Below are positions 35,322 to 45,292 of a stretch of 64,000 nucleotides of DNA, piece after piece. The notes beneath the pieces were generated by a model. The model saw only the letters and a list, made by a program, of their open reading frames with translations, was not told the origin of the DNA and did not search any database. Origin of the DNA: Bifidobacterium polysaccharolyticum (lineage in GTDB: Bacteria > Actinomycetota > Actinomycetes > Actinomycetales > Bifidobacteriaceae). The translations under genes and the position numbers were made by a program. How positions within the stretch are numbered: the first letter of the stretch is position 1; each line of letters opens with the position of its first letter. The stretch lies in the NCBI RefSeq assembly GCF_016101585.1, contig NZ_JACFQG010000002.1:1-64000 (forward strand). The letters run 5' to 3'.

Positions 35322-35999
35322 CTAGTCGATATACATCATCCGGGACGAGTGACCCGCGATCTGCTTTTGTTGCTGCGTGGACAGCGGATTGTCCAAATCG
35401 AACTCGTACACCGCCATGCCGGCCGGACCCTCGGGCTCATACCTGGTCTGCTTGGTCACACCCTCTTCTCGAAGCAGATCGCGTATACGCTCCAATCGCC
35501 GACCTGCGCCCTTTTCGGATTCATCCAGTTCCACCAGCAGGATGGGCAGAAGCCCTGGAGGAGTGATCTGGCAGCCGTCCAAGTTGATACGCCGTACTTC
35601 AATGGTCCCGCCCCCTATGGAACAAGCCGCGTATATCACCCGACCGGCTGGCCCCCGCAAGTCCAGGACAGCGGTATTCGGGTGGTCGATGGGGCTTGGT
35701 TCGTCCTCCTCTTGGAAGGTCAGAACCATGCCCTGCCTGCGTGCGATGCCAACGGCATCAGGCACCCGGGGGTCATCCGGCGCAAAACCCAGCAGGCCGC
35801 TGATGATGGCGTAGTCGGTACCGTGGCCGCTGTGCGTGCGAGCGAAAGAATCATAATAATGAACATCAGCACGACTCGGAACACCCCCGGCAAGGATGTG
35901 GCCAACCCGACCAATGGCCACGGCCCCGGCTGTGTGCGAGCTGGAGGGTCCAATCATGATGGGACCTATGATGTCGAACACGCTCTTGTATTTATCCAT
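35322..35999 (-). CDS. sdaAB: L-serine dehydratase, iron-sulfur, beta subunit
   Basis: 225 residues from ATG 35999, which has AGGAGG 6 bases upstream; the long upstream extension in frame is not part of the gene. The N-terminal FDIIGPIMIGPSSSHTAGA is the beta-domain hallmark, with the serine-binding SSSHT. A C-terminal ACT-like region (residues about 150-225) is present. In two-gene enzymes this subunit pairs with SdaAA, which follows directly. Confidence 0.93.
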   Translation of the reverse strand: MDKYKSVFDIIGPIMIGPSSSHTAGAVAIGRVGHILAGGVPSRADVHYYDSFARTHSGHGTDYAIISGLLGFAPDDPRVPDAVGIARRQGMVLTFQEEDEPSPIDHPNTAVLDLRGPAGRVIYAACSIGGGTIEVRRINLDGCQITPPGLLPILLVELDESEKGAGRRLERIRDLLREEGVTKQTRYEPEGPAGMAVYEFDLDNPLSTQQQKQIAGHSSRMMYID

Positions 36000-36219
36000 G
36001 CCTGCCTCCTCTTCCCATACCCCCGGGCTTTCCCGGACTTCCAGCGCACGAAGCCGTTGCAACTCCAGACCGAAGGGACCACATGGACCGAGTGCCATCT
36101 TAACTTTACGGTTTTCACTACTCAATCGGCTCATACTGTGAGCGTGATTGCTGTAGAGGGTTCGTTCACGTCGGACACACCCAGAAGATTCGGGTCGGCA
36201 GGGCGCGCAAAATAGAGTC

Positions 36220-37314
36220 ATGCCAATTCCAGCGGTCGTCATCCTCGCCATCCTGGCAGCGGCGGCCATTGCCGTCACTGCGGTGGTGCTGATCGTCCGC
36301 GCCCAAAGACGGCATAAGTTCGCCATGCAGATACTGGCCCGGGACGACGACCAGCTCAGCTACGCCTTCGTCATCAACCCCTCCAAACCCCAGGCTGCTG
36401 CCGCCCGCGAACGCATCCAGCAATACTGCCGAGACAAGGGCATCCGCGAATTCAGCTTCATCGAAACCCAGTTGGATCGGGACGGCAGGGCCTGCGCCCG
36501 CATGGCACTGGAGCGTGGGGCCAACGTAGTCGTTGCCGTGGGCGGGGACGGGACTGTACGCACCGTAGCCAGCGCTATGGCTTCCAGCGATCATGTCATG
36601 GGCATCATCCCAATCGGGACCGGAAACCTGTTCGCACGGAACATGGGCATTCCAGTAGGCGATCTGGACGCCGCCCTGGCCGTGGCCACCTCGCACGGGT
36701 CCACCCAGGTGGATGTGGGCCGCATGACCCTCCTTGACGCAGACAGTAAGGAGCAAGGCCGTGGTCACGCTTTCCTGATCATCGCTGGCATCGGCTTCGA
36801 TGCTCTGATGATTGACGACACCGACCCTAATCTGAAGAAGACGGTCAGCTGGCTGGCCTACTTCATCAGTGGCGCCAAGCATCTGTTCGCACCCAAGTAC
36901 ACGGCCGACATCTCCATCACCCGGCCCGACCAGGTCACGCAGACCAACACATCGGTGACCTTCCGCACCTTCATGGCCGGCAACTGCGGGGAGATTCCAG
37001 GATTCTCCCTGATGCCCGATGCCTCCTACGATGACGGCATCCTGGACTTCGAGATCATCGACACCTCCGCCGGCTTGATCGGCTGGGCCAACCTCTTCGG
37101 GGACGTGATGCATCAGACCATCACCCGCAAGACCAGCCAGAGCCCCCTGTCAACCAACTCCACCATCGTCCAGCTGCAGGGAACCAAGGCGGAGATCCGC
37201 CTGGAGAAGCCGGCCCTGGCTCAGGTGGACGGAGACATTCTGGGCGAGACCTGTCACATCGCACTCAGTGTGGAGCGTCAGGCCCTGGACGTGCGGGTGC
37301 CGCAGTCCGACTGA
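36220..37314 (+). CDS. diacylglycerol kinase-family lipid kinase
   Basis: 364 residues with an N-terminal membrane helix (about residues 5-25) and a DagK catalytic domain. The ATP-binding [12 protein letters not shown] lies near residue 108 and [16 protein letters not shown] follows. The anchor and domain organisation match lipid kinases that phosphorylate diacylglycerol or related lipids, recycling them for phospholipid and lipoteichoic-type synthesis. Substrate specificity is unproven. It is divergent from the serine dehydratase operon; no strong ribosome-binding site is visible. Confidence 0.85.
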   Translation: MPIPAVVILAILAAAAIAVTAVVLIVRAQRRHKFAMQILARDDDQLSYAFVINPSKPQAAAARERIQQYCRDKGIREFSFIETQLDRDGRACARMALERGANVVVAVGGDGTVRTVASAMASSDHVMGIIPIGTGNLFARNMGIPVGDLDAALAVATSHGSTQVDVGRMTLLDADSKEQGRGHAFLIIAGIGFDALMIDDTDPNLKKTVSWLAYFISGAKHLFAPKYTADISITRPDQVTQTNTSVTFRTFMAGNCGEIPGFSLMPDASYDDGILDFEIIDTSAGLIGWANLFGDVMHQTITRKTSQSPLSTNSTIVQLQGTKAEIRLEKPALAQVDGDILGETCHIALSVERQALDVRVPQSD

Positions 37315-37376
37315 GACCGAAAGAGCCTGTTGCCCATCTGTCCGCTTTCTCATGCCGGGGTGGCATGATGGGAGCC

Positions 37377-39050
37377 ATGACAGCACAGAATGCGGGCAAG
37401 CCTGCCAGCCCAGAAGATCTGATCAACGTCGACGATCTGATCGGCAGGTACTACGATCTCATCCCCGACCCTTCAATTCCCTCCCAACGGGTGTCCTTCG
37501 GCACCTCCGGGCATCGCGGCTCCGCCCTGACCACCTCCTTCAACGAGGCCCACATCGTGGCTATCAGCCAGGCCATAGCCGAACAGCGCACCAAGGACGG
37601 GATCACTGGACCGCTCTATCTGGGCCGTGACACCCACGCTCTTTCCCTTCCCGCCTGGAAGACGGCCATCGAGGTCCTGACCGCAAACGGGGTACGGGTG
37701 CGCATCGATGCCAATGATGACTACACTCCCACCCCCACCGTCTCCCAGGCCATCCTGACACACAACCGGGCGGCTGACGGCACCCAGCGCTTCTCCGGCG
37801 AGGATCTGGCCGACGGCATCGTGGTCACTCCCTCCCACAACCCGCCCACCGATGGCGGATTCAAGTATGACCCGCCCACAGGCGGTCCGGCTCCGGCCGA
37901 AACCACCAACGCCATCGCCCAACGGGCCAATGAGCTCCTGGGCGACTACAGGCAGGTCAAGCGGATTCCTTTTGAGGATGCCATCAAATCCGACCTTGTG
38001 GAGCGCTTCGACTACCGGGAGCATTACGTGACCGACCTGGGCAATGTCATCGACTTTGATCTGATCAGATCTTCCGGAGTCCGTCTGGGCATCGACCCGC
38101 TGGGCGGCGCCTCAATCAACTACTGGCCGCTGATCAACGAAAAGTACGGCCTGAACATTGGTGTCGTCAACCCGCAGGTGGATCCGACCTGGCGGTTCAT
38201 GACCATCGACCATGATGGAAAGATCCGCATGGATCCCAGCTCCCCCTATGCCATGAAAGGGCTGGTGGATCGCCTCAACGCCGGAGCCTGGGACTCCTAC
38301 GACCTGGTGGGGGGCACCGATCCGGACGCCGACCGGCATGGCATCGTCTGTCCAGGAACCGGGGTCATGAATCCCAACCACTACATCGCCGTCTGTGTGG
38401 AATACCTCTTCTCGGGCAACCGTCCCGGATGGCCCCATGGTGCCGGCATCGGCAAGACCCTGGTTTCCTCCTCCCTGATCGACCGCGTGGCCGCATCCAT
38501 CGGTGCCAGGCTGATCGAGGTACCTGTGGGCTTCAAGTGGTTTGTCGACCCCCTCTTCAAGGGCGAGGTGGCCTTCGGCGGCGAGGAGAGCTCCGGAATG
38601 AGCTTCCTGCGCAGGGACGGCCATGTCTGGACAACCGACAAGGACGGGCTGATCCCCGACCTCCTGGCTGCTGAAATCACAGCCAAGACCGGCAAGAATC
38701 CGGCCCAGCTCCACCAGGAGCAGGTGGAGCGCTTCGGCCAAAGCTGGTACAAGCGAGTGGACACCCCGACTACATTGGAGCAGAAGCAGAAGTTCGCCCA
38801 GCTGAACAGCGACGATGTGACGGCCTCCACACTGGCCGGCGAACCCATCACTGCCAAGCTGACCGAGGCTCCGGGCAATGGGGCCAAAATCGGGGGCATC
38901 AAGGTGACTACCCGGAACAACTGGTTCGCTGCCCGCCCCTCCGGCACTGAGAACATCTACAAGGTCTATGCGGAATCCTTCGTTTCGCCTGAGGCCCTGG
39001 ACCAGGTTCTGGACGATGCTGACCAGGTGGTCGCCAAGGCCCTGAGCTGA
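37377..39050 (+). CDS. pgm: phosphoglucomutase, alpha-D-glucose-specific
   Basis: Interconverts glucose 1- and 6-phosphate. The start is set at ATG 37377, which has GGGAG 2-6 bases upstream and gives an [16 protein letters not shown]-terminus; two further ATGs lie 9 and 12 bases earlier. Visible motifs are GTSGHRGS, the phosphoserine loop [12 protein letters not shown], the metal site [11 protein letters not shown], the sugar-binding loop GGEESSG and [10 protein letters not shown]. Length 557 matches the Pgm class of enterobacteria and bifidobacteria. It follows the lipid kinase after 62 bp and may be independent. Confidence 0.96.
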   Translation: MTAQNAGKPASPEDLINVDDLIGRYYDLIPDPSIPSQRVSFGTSGHRGSALTTSFNEAHIVAISQAIAEQRTKDGITGPLYLGRDTHALSLPAWKTAIEVLTANGVRVRIDANDDYTPTPTVSQAILTHNRAADGTQRFSGEDLADGIVVTPSHNPPTDGGFKYDPPTGGPAPAETTNAIAQRANELLGDYRQVKRIPFEDAIKSDLVERFDYREHYVTDLGNVIDFDLIRSSGVRLGIDPLGGASINYWPLINEKYGLNIGVVNPQVDPTWRFMTIDHDGKIRMDPSSPYAMKGLVDRLNAGAWDSYDLVGGTDPDADRHGIVCPGTGVMNPNHYIAVCVEYLFSGNRPGWPHGAGIGKTLVSSSLIDRVAASIGARLIEVPVGFKWFVDPLFKGEVAFGGEESSGMSFLRRDGHVWTTDKDGLIPDLLAAEITAKTGKNPAQLHQEQVERFGQSWYKRVDTPTTLEQKQKFAQLNSDDVTASTLAGEPITAKLTEAPGNGAKIGGIKVTTRNNWFAARPSGTENIYKVYAESFVSPEALDQVLDDADQVVAKALS

Positions 39051-39133
39051 GTTCCAGGCAAGACCGCATGCACCTGCCCGCAGTACTCATCGCCGGCACG
39101 GGTGCTTTCTATCTGTCTGTCTAGGCTGGAGCC

Positions 39134-40168
39134 ATGACCAATGACAAGAACCTGGTCGTCTCGACCGACGGCAGCGCACTGAGCAACCCCAATGGCCCCA
39201 TGGGCTGGGCCTGGGCCGATCACGAGGGCAGCGACGCAGATGCAGGCGGCGCCAGCAACGGCACCAATCAGATTGGCGAGCTATGTGCCGTGCTGCAGGC
39301 GTTGCGAGCCCACCCAGGCGAGCGCCCGCTAGTCATCGAAACAGACTCCCAATACGCCATCAACTGCTCCACCACCTGGGTGCCCGGATGGAAGAAGAAG
39401 GGCTGGAAGAACTCCCAGGGCAAGCCGGTGAAGAACCGTCCCCTGATCGAAGCCATCGACCAGGAGATCCAAACACGGCCCGGGTCGGTCAGGTTTGTCT
39501 GGGTCAAGGGCCACGCCGGCGACACCTTCAACGAGAAAGTGGACACTCTGGCCCGCGGCTACGCCACAGCTGCAGGCAAGGGCGAACGGGAAGGCTGTCT
39601 GCCCATCGAGGGCTGGCGTTCGCTGCTGGCCTCTCCCTATGCCAAGGGCACGCAAGTGCCGTCCGCAGTCAAGGCTGAACTGGACGGAGGACCCCAAGTT
39701 CTGGACAAACTGGGCCGCAAGAAGGTCGGCCTGGACCAGGAGGAGCAGAAAGACCTGGCCGAAACCGCTGTCGAAGCCGAATCTGTGGAAGCAACATTCC
39801 CCCAGTCGCCAAAGACGCGGGATATCGAAGAAAGCCAAACCACAGTAACGGACCCAGGCGATGAGGCCATCAATGGCACACCCGACCCCGACATAGCCGA
39901 TGGTCAGGAAGACGAACTCGCGCCGGCTTTCAAGGACACCTCAGATACCGACACGGCTGACCAAGAGACCAAGAACTCCGGCGCCCGGGGACTGAGAGCC
40001 AGCGGCCGCGTCCGCATCACGCCGCCCCCATCCGGCAGCAGCATGTTCACGGGACAGGATCTGCATATCGTCGGGAGCATCGATATAGATGCAGACATCG
40101 ATCCTGACGGCTACCTGACCATTCAGGAGTCGCCTTTCCGCCTGCACGCCATCGAAGTGGAGGATTGA
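39134..40168 (+). CDS. rnhA: ribonuclease HI with a long acidic C-terminal extension
   Basis: Cleaves the RNA strand of RNA-DNA hybrids. The RNase H core (residues 6-150) keeps all four acids: Asp12 (STDGSALSNP), Glu49 (IGELCAV), Asp71 (ETDSQYAIN) and Asp137 (NEKVDTLARG). The remaining ~190 residues are unlike RnhA: a hydrophilic segment rich in Glu, Asp and Thr to about residue 280, then a short compact-looking end (RVRITPPPSGSSMFTG onward). A TAGGCT element just before GGAGCC-ATG may be the -10 of a nearly leaderless mRNA. The tail may bind partners, which is inference. Confidence 0.85.
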   Translation: MTNDKNLVVSTDGSALSNPNGPMGWAWADHEGSDADAGGASNGTNQIGELCAVLQALRAHPGERPLVIETDSQYAINCSTTWVPGWKKKGWKNSQGKPVKNRPLIEAIDQEIQTRPGSVRFVWVKGHAGDTFNEKVDTLARGYATAAGKGEREGCLPIEGWRSLLASPYAKGTQVPSAVKAELDGGPQVLDKLGRKKVGLDQEEQKDLAETAVEAESVEATFPQSPKTRDIEESQTTVTDPGDEAINGTPDPDIADGQEDELAPAFKDTSDTDTADQETKNSGARGLRASGRVRITPPPSGSSMFTGQDLHIVGSIDIDADIDPDGYLTIQESPFRLHAIEVED

Positions 40169-40275
40169 GCGGCTCATGGACCGTCAGGGGCCATCGTCTA
40201 GACTGGAGTGAACCTGAATCAACAAGACCCGCAGGACATCAGCAGTTGAGCGCATGCGGGCATGAAGGAGCGTGT

Positions 40276-40974
40276 ATGGACAAGACCGAGCAGGACAGAC
40301 TGAAGAAGGCCGCCGGCGTCGAGGCGGCCAAGCTGGTCGAGAACGGCATGACCGCCGGACTGGGCACCGGATCCACGGTCCGGTTCTTCGTGGATGAACT
40401 GGGACGGCGCGTGAAGGAAGAGGGTTTGGAGTTCACCGGCGTGACCACCTCCCGGCGGACCAAGGAGCAGGCTGAAGGCTACGGAATCCGCATCGTCGAC
40501 ATCGACCAGGTTGATCATATCGATGTCACCATCGACGGGGCCGACGAGGTCGACAAGGACTTCAACGGCATCAAGGGCGGCGGCGCAGCCCTGCTCTGGG
40601 AGAAAATCGTAGCCGTCAACTCTCGAAGGATCGTCTGGATTGTGGACGAGTCAAAGGTGGTCGACACCATCGGCCGCTTCCCGCTGCCAGTGGAGGTCAT
40701 CCCCTTCGGCGAGCGCCACGTCCTGGATCGTTTCAAGGAGCGCGGCTATAACCCAGTACTGCGGCTGGACGGCCAGGGGCAGCCGGTTCTGACGGACGAG
40801 CACAACCACATCATCGATCTGCATCTGGATCGGATCGAGCACCCGCAGGATCTGGCCCAGGACCTGATCACCACCGTGGGTGTCGTGGAACACGGCCTCT
40901 TCCTCAACATGGTCGACACAGTCATCGTGGGCGACCCCAACGGGCCCCGGGTCATGACCAACGCCAACAAGTGA
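40276..40974 (+). CDS. rpiA: ribose-5-phosphate isomerase A
   Basis: Interconverts ribose 5-phosphate and ribulose 5-phosphate, a step of the bifid shunt/pentose pathway. 232 residues with GLGTGSTVRFFVDELG, the DGADEVD acidic motif and KGGGAALLWEKI. The catalytic Glu lies in WEKI. GAAGGAG 6 bases before the ATG fixes the start; a TAGACT at 40199-40204 could be the -10 box. It stands alone, followed by a strong hairpin. Confidence 0.95.
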   Translation: MDKTEQDRLKKAAGVEAAKLVENGMTAGLGTGSTVRFFVDELGRRVKEEGLEFTGVTTSRRTKEQAEGYGIRIVDIDQVDHIDVTIDGADEVDKDFNGIKGGGAALLWEKIVAVNSRRIVWIVDESKVVDTIGRFPLPVEVIPFGERHVLDRFKERGYNPVLRLDGQGQPVLTDEHNHIIDLHLDRIEHPQDLAQDLITTVGVVEHGLFLNMVDTVIVGDPNGPRVMTNANK

Positions 40975-41046
40975 GCGTCAGCAATCATCCCCTCCCCTAC
41001 TGGTTGGAGGCATCCGGCTGGCCACGCTGACCGGCGATGATATACA

Positions 41047-41083
41047 CGAAGCCCCCCGCGTCCATTCGATGCAGGGGGCTTCG
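41047..41083 (+). terminator. terminator downstream of rpiA
   Basis: Stem CGAAGCCCCC with GGGGGCTTCG and a 16-base loop, followed by TTGA. Serves rpiA and may also end the convergent bS22 gene. Confidence 0.75.
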
Positions 41084-41112
41084 TTGACCCTGATGGGCCA
41101 TAAGTCATAAAG

Positions 41113-41202
41113 CTACTTGCGCTGGTGACGAGTCTTGCGCAGCAGTTTGCGGTGCTTCTTCTTGCTCATCCGCTTGCGGCGCTTCTTGATGACAGAACCC
41201 AT
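41113..41202 (-). CDS. 30S-associated mini-protein bS22 (AURKAIP1/COX24-like)
   Basis: 29 codons: MGSVIKKRRKRMSKKK, then HRKLLRKTRHQRK and a TAG. The sequence matches the actinobacterial bS22 family, a very basic peptide bound to the small ribosomal subunit. GGAGG lies 5 bases before the ATG at 41202. Being so short, it is easily missed in automated annotation. It is monocistronic, opposite to and 13 bp upstream of nothing on the same strand, and lies between rpiA and a membrane-anchored hypothetical gene. Confidence 0.9.
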   Translation of the reverse strand: MGSVIKKRRKRMSKKKHRKLLRKTRHQRK

Positions 41203-41269
41203 CCGAGCCTCCGATCCTTAGTTACCTGGAAGTGTCCAACTTGCTTATCGTACACCGCTTGCGGGACGA

Positions 41270-41923
41270 CTAGAGCGGAAAGGCCTTGTAAAAAGCCTCC
41301 AGCGCAGTCCGCTGGCCCTGGGCGCGGAAGACCACCGTATCATTCTGCCAGATGACCAGGGCCTTGTGCTCGTCGTCGCCATCCGCCTTCTCCAGGTAGG
41401 ATCCGGTGACCGTGCCGCCGCTGCGAACATTGCCCGAGGCCAGCTCCTTGCCGGACATGCCCGTAGACTGGCTGTCATAGAGCGCCTTGGCATCCTCGCT
41501 CCTGGACCACTGAGCCAGGTGGAGGGTCACATCCCCGCCCGACTTGCCGGATGAGTAGACCAGGTTGTACTCCTCAATAGGTGTACGGGTGCTCCACTCG
41601 CTGTCGGAATCCGCTTTGACGCGGGCGAACTCGCCCACCGTATCAGGCATTGCCTTGAGCAGCTCGGAAGCCGAATCAGGCAGGGGAACCGCCTTGGCCT
41701 TGGGGCTGCTGGCTTGCGAGGGCTGTGAGGAGGCGGAAGCCGAGGCCTCGGTGACGGGCTCTTGGCTGCGCACCGCCCAGTGAGGCCAGACGAAAGCCGA
41801 TAGGAGCACCAGGACCACCACCGCCGCTAGGGCGATCACCAGACCGATCCGTCGACGGCGCTGCTTGGCATGCGCGGAGGAGTCAGAGGAAGAGGACAGG
41901 GGTGCAGAAGGATTCTCAGCCAT
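41270..41923 (-). CDS. hypothetical protein with single membrane anchor
   Basis: 217 residues. A Ser-rich cytosolic tail of about 20 residues, a KQRRRR stop-transfer-like patch, one helix (about residues 26-46) and a Ser/Ala-rich linker precede an extracellular domain (about 80-217) without a recognised family. The topology suggests N-in. Stop codons at 41270 and the divergent radA start (42014) leave 90 bp for the promoters. Confidence 0.7.
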   Translation of the reverse strand: MAENPSAPLSSSSDSSAHAKQRRRRIGLVIALAAVVVLVLLSAFVWPHWAVRSQEPVTEASASASSQPSQASSPKAKAVPLPDSASELLKAMPDTVGEFARVKADSDSEWSTRTPIEEYNLVYSSGKSGGDVTLHLAQWSRSEDAKALYDSQSTGMSGKELASGNVRSGGTVTGSYLEKADGDDEHKALVIWQNDTVVFRAQGQRTALEAFYKAFPL

Positions 41924-42013
41924 GCCTCCATTCTCTCATGCGCAGGGTGTCGGCACTGCGAAGATGACGTAAAAGCCCAGCTCCTCGTCCCTGAATCCCG
42001 ATAGCGTGCAGGT

Positions 42014-43423
42014 ATGGCCAAGACGACGACGCAATACGTGTGCACGGAGTGCGGCTGGACCGGCGGCAAGTGGTTCGGACGCTGCCCTGAATGCGGCCAG
42101 TGGGGAACCATCGAGGAATTTCATGAAGCCCGTGTCGTAGGTGCAGGCGGTGGTCTGTCCTCCTCTGGCGGCAGCCATACGGCACCTGCGCCCCCGAAGA
42201 CCGGCCTGGCCCGGCCCATCACCCGTGTAGGCACGGACCAGGTAAAGCGGATACCCACGGGATTCGAGGAGTTCGACCGAGTCCTGGGCGGAGGCATCGT
42301 ACCAGGATCGGTCATTCTCTTGGCCGGCGAGCCGGGCATCGGCAAGTCCACCCTCCTGCTCGAGACCGCTGGCCGTGTGGCCGACCGGGGCGACCAGGGA
42401 GGCAAAGTGCTCTACATATCCGGCGAGGAGTCCCAGGCCCAGGTGCGAATGCGGGCCAGTCGCGTGGGAGCGCTCAAGGATTCACTGCTGCTGGCTTCGA
42501 CGACCGACCTGGCCACGGTACTGGGGCTGATCGAGCGCGAGAAGCCGGCACTGGCGATTGTGGACTCCGCCCAGACCATAGTCTCCAGCCAGGTCGACGG
42601 CATCGCCGGGGGCTCCACCCAGGTACGCGAGGTAGCCATCAGCCTGATCGACATGGCCAAGTCGCACGATATCCCCACCCTTTTGGTAGGCCACGTAACC
42701 AAAGACGGCTCCATAGCCGGACCGCGGACTCTCGAGCATCTGGTTGATGTAGTCTGCCAGTTCGAGGGCGATTCCCAGACCGCTTTACGCCTGCTGAGAG
42801 CCGTCAAAAATCGGTTCGGCCCCACCGACGAAGTGGGCTGCTTCGACATGGGCGAGCAGGGTATCGAAGAGGTCAGCGATCCCACTGGGCTCTTCCTGTC
42901 CACGACTGGGCAGGAGGTGGAGGGCACCTGCGTGACCTTTACCTTGGATGGCCACCGCAGCCTACCCATCGAAATTCAAGCTCTGGTCACCTCCTCGGTT
43001 CTGCCCACTCCCCGCCGCAACACCAACGGAATCGATGCCAACCGCCTGGCCATGCTGGCCGCGGTGCTCTACCGCCACGGCCGGGTCAACCTGCTGACAC
43101 GAGACCTGTATGTGTCCACCATCGCCGGCGGGCTGGCCAAGGAGCCCGGATGCGATCTGGCAATCGTGGCCGCCCTGGCCAGTGCAGCCAAGTCCCGGCC
43201 CATCCTGCGCACCACCTGTGCCATGGGCGAGATATCACTGACAGGACAGGTCAGGCCTGTGCCTCAGCTCAACCACCGACTGCAAGAAGCCGCTCGCCTG
43301 GGATTCACCCGGGCGCTGGTTCCCCCCGACCGACATTCAGGAGGCCGAAAGCCCATTCAGGGATTGGAAGTGATCGAAGTCACCTATCTTGCCGAGGCTC
43401 TGGAGGCTCTGGGGCTGGTCTGA
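42014..43423 (+). CDS. radA: DNA repair ATPase RadA/Sms
   Basis: 469 residues. An N-terminal zinc finger (CTECGWTGGKWFGRCPEC), a RecA-like ATPase with Walker A GEPGIGKSTL, the family-specific KNRFGPTDEVG motif near residue 265, and a Lon-like C-terminal domain with GEISLTGQVRPV. RadA drives branch migration of recombination intermediates. Not linked to recA or disA in this window. ATG start follows directly after GTGCAGGT. Confidence 0.95.
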   Translation: MAKTTTQYVCTECGWTGGKWFGRCPECGQWGTIEEFHEARVVGAGGGLSSSGGSHTAPAPPKTGLARPITRVGTDQVKRIPTGFEEFDRVLGGGIVPGSVILLAGEPGIGKSTLLLETAGRVADRGDQGGKVLYISGEESQAQVRMRASRVGALKDSLLLASTTDLATVLGLIEREKPALAIVDSAQTIVSSQVDGIAGGSTQVREVAISLIDMAKSHDIPTLLVGHVTKDGSIAGPRTLEHLVDVVCQFEGDSQTALRLLRAVKNRFGPTDEVGCFDMGEQGIEEVSDPTGLFLSTTGQEVEGTCVTFTLDGHRSLPIEIQALVTSSVLPTPRRNTNGIDANRLAMLAAVLYRHGRVNLLTRDLYVSTIAGGLAKEPGCDLAIVAALASAAKSRPILRTTCAMGEISLTGQVRPVPQLNHRLQEAARLGFTRALVPPDRHSGGRKPIQGLEVIEVTYLAEALEALGLV

Positions 43424-43545
43424 AAAGTGGCCGCTGGTCCCCTATCGCACCATAAGGCGTTCACCTGCCGACTCGTTAACCTGCCGGACTAGGATGGAGT
43501 CGCCGGAAGACCGACACTCATTATCATCGCGAGGAGCAGATCAGC

Positions 43546-44409
43546 ATGACTATCTTCACCAGGAAAACCATACGCAGGCTGACGGCGGCCGCACTCACGA
43601 CAGTCACGCTCATGGCCGGCGCGGCCTGCGGCTCCTCATCGAGCAGCAGCGGGCAGTCAGCGGACAAGCAGGACATCACCCAGCAGACCATCAATCCCGG
43701 CACCCTGACCATTGCCACTGGAGACCCGGCCTACGCCCCCTACGTGCAGGACAACAAGCCCGAATCCGGCAAAGGCTACGAGGCTGCCGTGGCCTATGCA
43801 GTAGCAGATAAAATGGGATTCGACAAGGCACACGTCACCTGGACCAGGACCACCTTCGATGCCGCCATCGCTCCGGGAAGCAAGGACTACGACCTGAACA
43901 TCCAGCAATTCTCCATCACCCCGGAACGCCGGCAAGCTGTCGACTTTACTCCCAGCTACTACAACTCCACCCAGTCGCTGGTGGTCAGAAACAACTCCCC
44001 ATATGCCTCTGCCACCTCCCTGGCCCAAATCAAGGACGCCAAGATAGGCGCCATGGTCGGCTCCACCTCCTACGAGATGGCCCACAAGCTGGTCAAGCCT
44101 GACATCGACACCTTCAACGACGACGTGGCCTCGTCACAGGCCTTGGACGCCAATCAGATCGACGCGCTTGTCGTGGACACCCCTTCAGCCGTAACCATGG
44201 TCGATTCCGGGCAAGTCAAGAATGCCAAGATTCTCGGGCAGATCAAGGGCTCGCAGGACCCGGAGGGCATGGGCATAGTTCTGCCCAAGGGGTCCAAGCT
44301 GACCTCGGCCGCTTCCAAGGCTGTCACCACCCTGAAGAAGGATGGGACACTGGACAAGCTGCAGAAGCAGTGGCTGCACGTCTACACCTCCCTGCCCACC
44401 CTGGGCTGA
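43546..44409 (+). CDS. amino-acid ABC transporter substrate-binding lipoprotein
   Basis: 287 residues, extracellular receptor of a polar amino-acid importer. The signal peptide ends in a lipobox (LMAGAAC, Cys at about residue 28), followed by a Ser-rich linker. The domain from NPGTLTIATGDPAYAPY has the type II periplasmic-binding (SBP_bac_3) pattern, including FDAAIAPGSKDYDL. TAGGAT at 43490-43495 may be its -10 box. First gene of a three-gene operon; the ligand is unknown. Confidence 0.92.
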   Translation: MTIFTRKTIRRLTAAALTTVTLMAGAACGSSSSSSGQSADKQDITQQTINPGTLTIATGDPAYAPYVQDNKPESGKGYEAAVAYAVADKMGFDKAHVTWTRTTFDAAIAPGSKDYDLNIQQFSITPERRQAVDFTPSYYNSTQSLVVRNNSPYASATSLAQIKDAKIGAMVGSTSYEMAHKLVKPDIDTFNDDVASSQALDANQIDALVVDTPSAVTMVDSGQVKNAKILGQIKGSQDPEGMGIVLPKGSKLTSAASKAVTTLKKDGTLDKLQKQWLHVYTSLPTLG

Positions 44410-44425
44410 GAGAAGAAAGGAAACC

Positions 44426-45292
44426 TTGTCGTTCATGGCCACCTCGGCACAGGACGCGGTCAGCGATATTCAACGGGAACGGGAACGCTACGGCCGTCGA
44501 CAGAATCTGCGCTCCGTGGCGATCAGCATCGCCAGCACGCTTGTACTGGCCCTGCTGATCGCCCTTGGGTTGCACGCCTCACCCGGCTGGCCCCGAGTCA
44601 AGCAGTCGTTTTTCTCCGGCGCCTACTTCGCGAAAGCCTTCCCTAAGGTCCTCCAGGGGCTCTGGCTCAATCTGGAGGTCCTTTTCTTCGCGGTCATCGG
44701 CGTAGCCCTGCTGGGCACCCTCCTGGCCATAATCCGCACCAGCCGGAACCCGCTGCTCTTTCCCCTGCGGGTGCTGGCCCAGGTCTACACCACAATCATG
44801 AGGGGCATCCCCATGATTGTGGTCCTCTACCTGATTGGCTTCGGCATTCCCGGACTGGCCATCTTCAACCGGATTCCGGCAGCCCTGCTGGGCACCGTGG
44901 CGGTCATCCTTTCCTATTCGGCCTACATCGCCGAGGTACTGAGGGCCGGCTTCCAGGACGTCGGCCCCTCCCAAAGAGCGTCAGCACGCTCACTGGGCCT
45001 GACGTCGGGGCAGACCATGCGTCTGGTCGTCATCCCCCAGGCTCTACGCAAGGTGGCTCCGGCACTGATGAACGACTTCATCTCCATGCAGAAGGACGTG
45101 GGGCTGATCTCGGTTCTGGGAGCCGTCGACGCGGTCAGGGCGGCCCAGATCATCGTGGCCACCTCCTACAACTTCACCCCCTACGTGGTGGCTTCAGTGC
45201 TCTTCATCGCCACCTCGGTCCCCTTCATTCTTCTCAACGACTGGTATTCCAACAGGCTGCGCAAACGTGAACAGAGCGGAGGCATGGTATGA
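44426..45292 (+). CDS. amino-acid ABC transporter permease
   Basis: 288 residues, start at TTG with AAAGG 5 bases upstream; an ATG at 44435 is the alternative. Five or six membrane helices form a HisM/GlnP-type permease with the EAA loop AARSLGLTSGQTMRLVVIPQ and FISMQKDVGLISVLG. Homodimerisation or a partner is expected; only one permease gene is present, so a homodimer is likely. Its stop overlaps the ATPase start by ATGA. Confidence 0.9.
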   Translation: MSFMATSAQDAVSDIQRERERYGRRQNLRSVAISIASTLVLALLIALGLHASPGWPRVKQSFFSGAYFAKAFPKVLQGLWLNLEVLFFAVIGVALLGTLLAIIRTSRNPLLFPLRVLAQVYTTIMRGIPMIVVLYLIGFGIPGLAIFNRIPAALLGTVAVILSYSAYIAEVLRAGFQDVGPSQRASARSLGLTSGQTMRLVVIPQALRKVAPALMNDFISMQKDVGLISVLGAVDAVRAAQIIVATSYNFTPYVVASVLFIATSVPFILLNDWYSNRLRKREQSGGMV

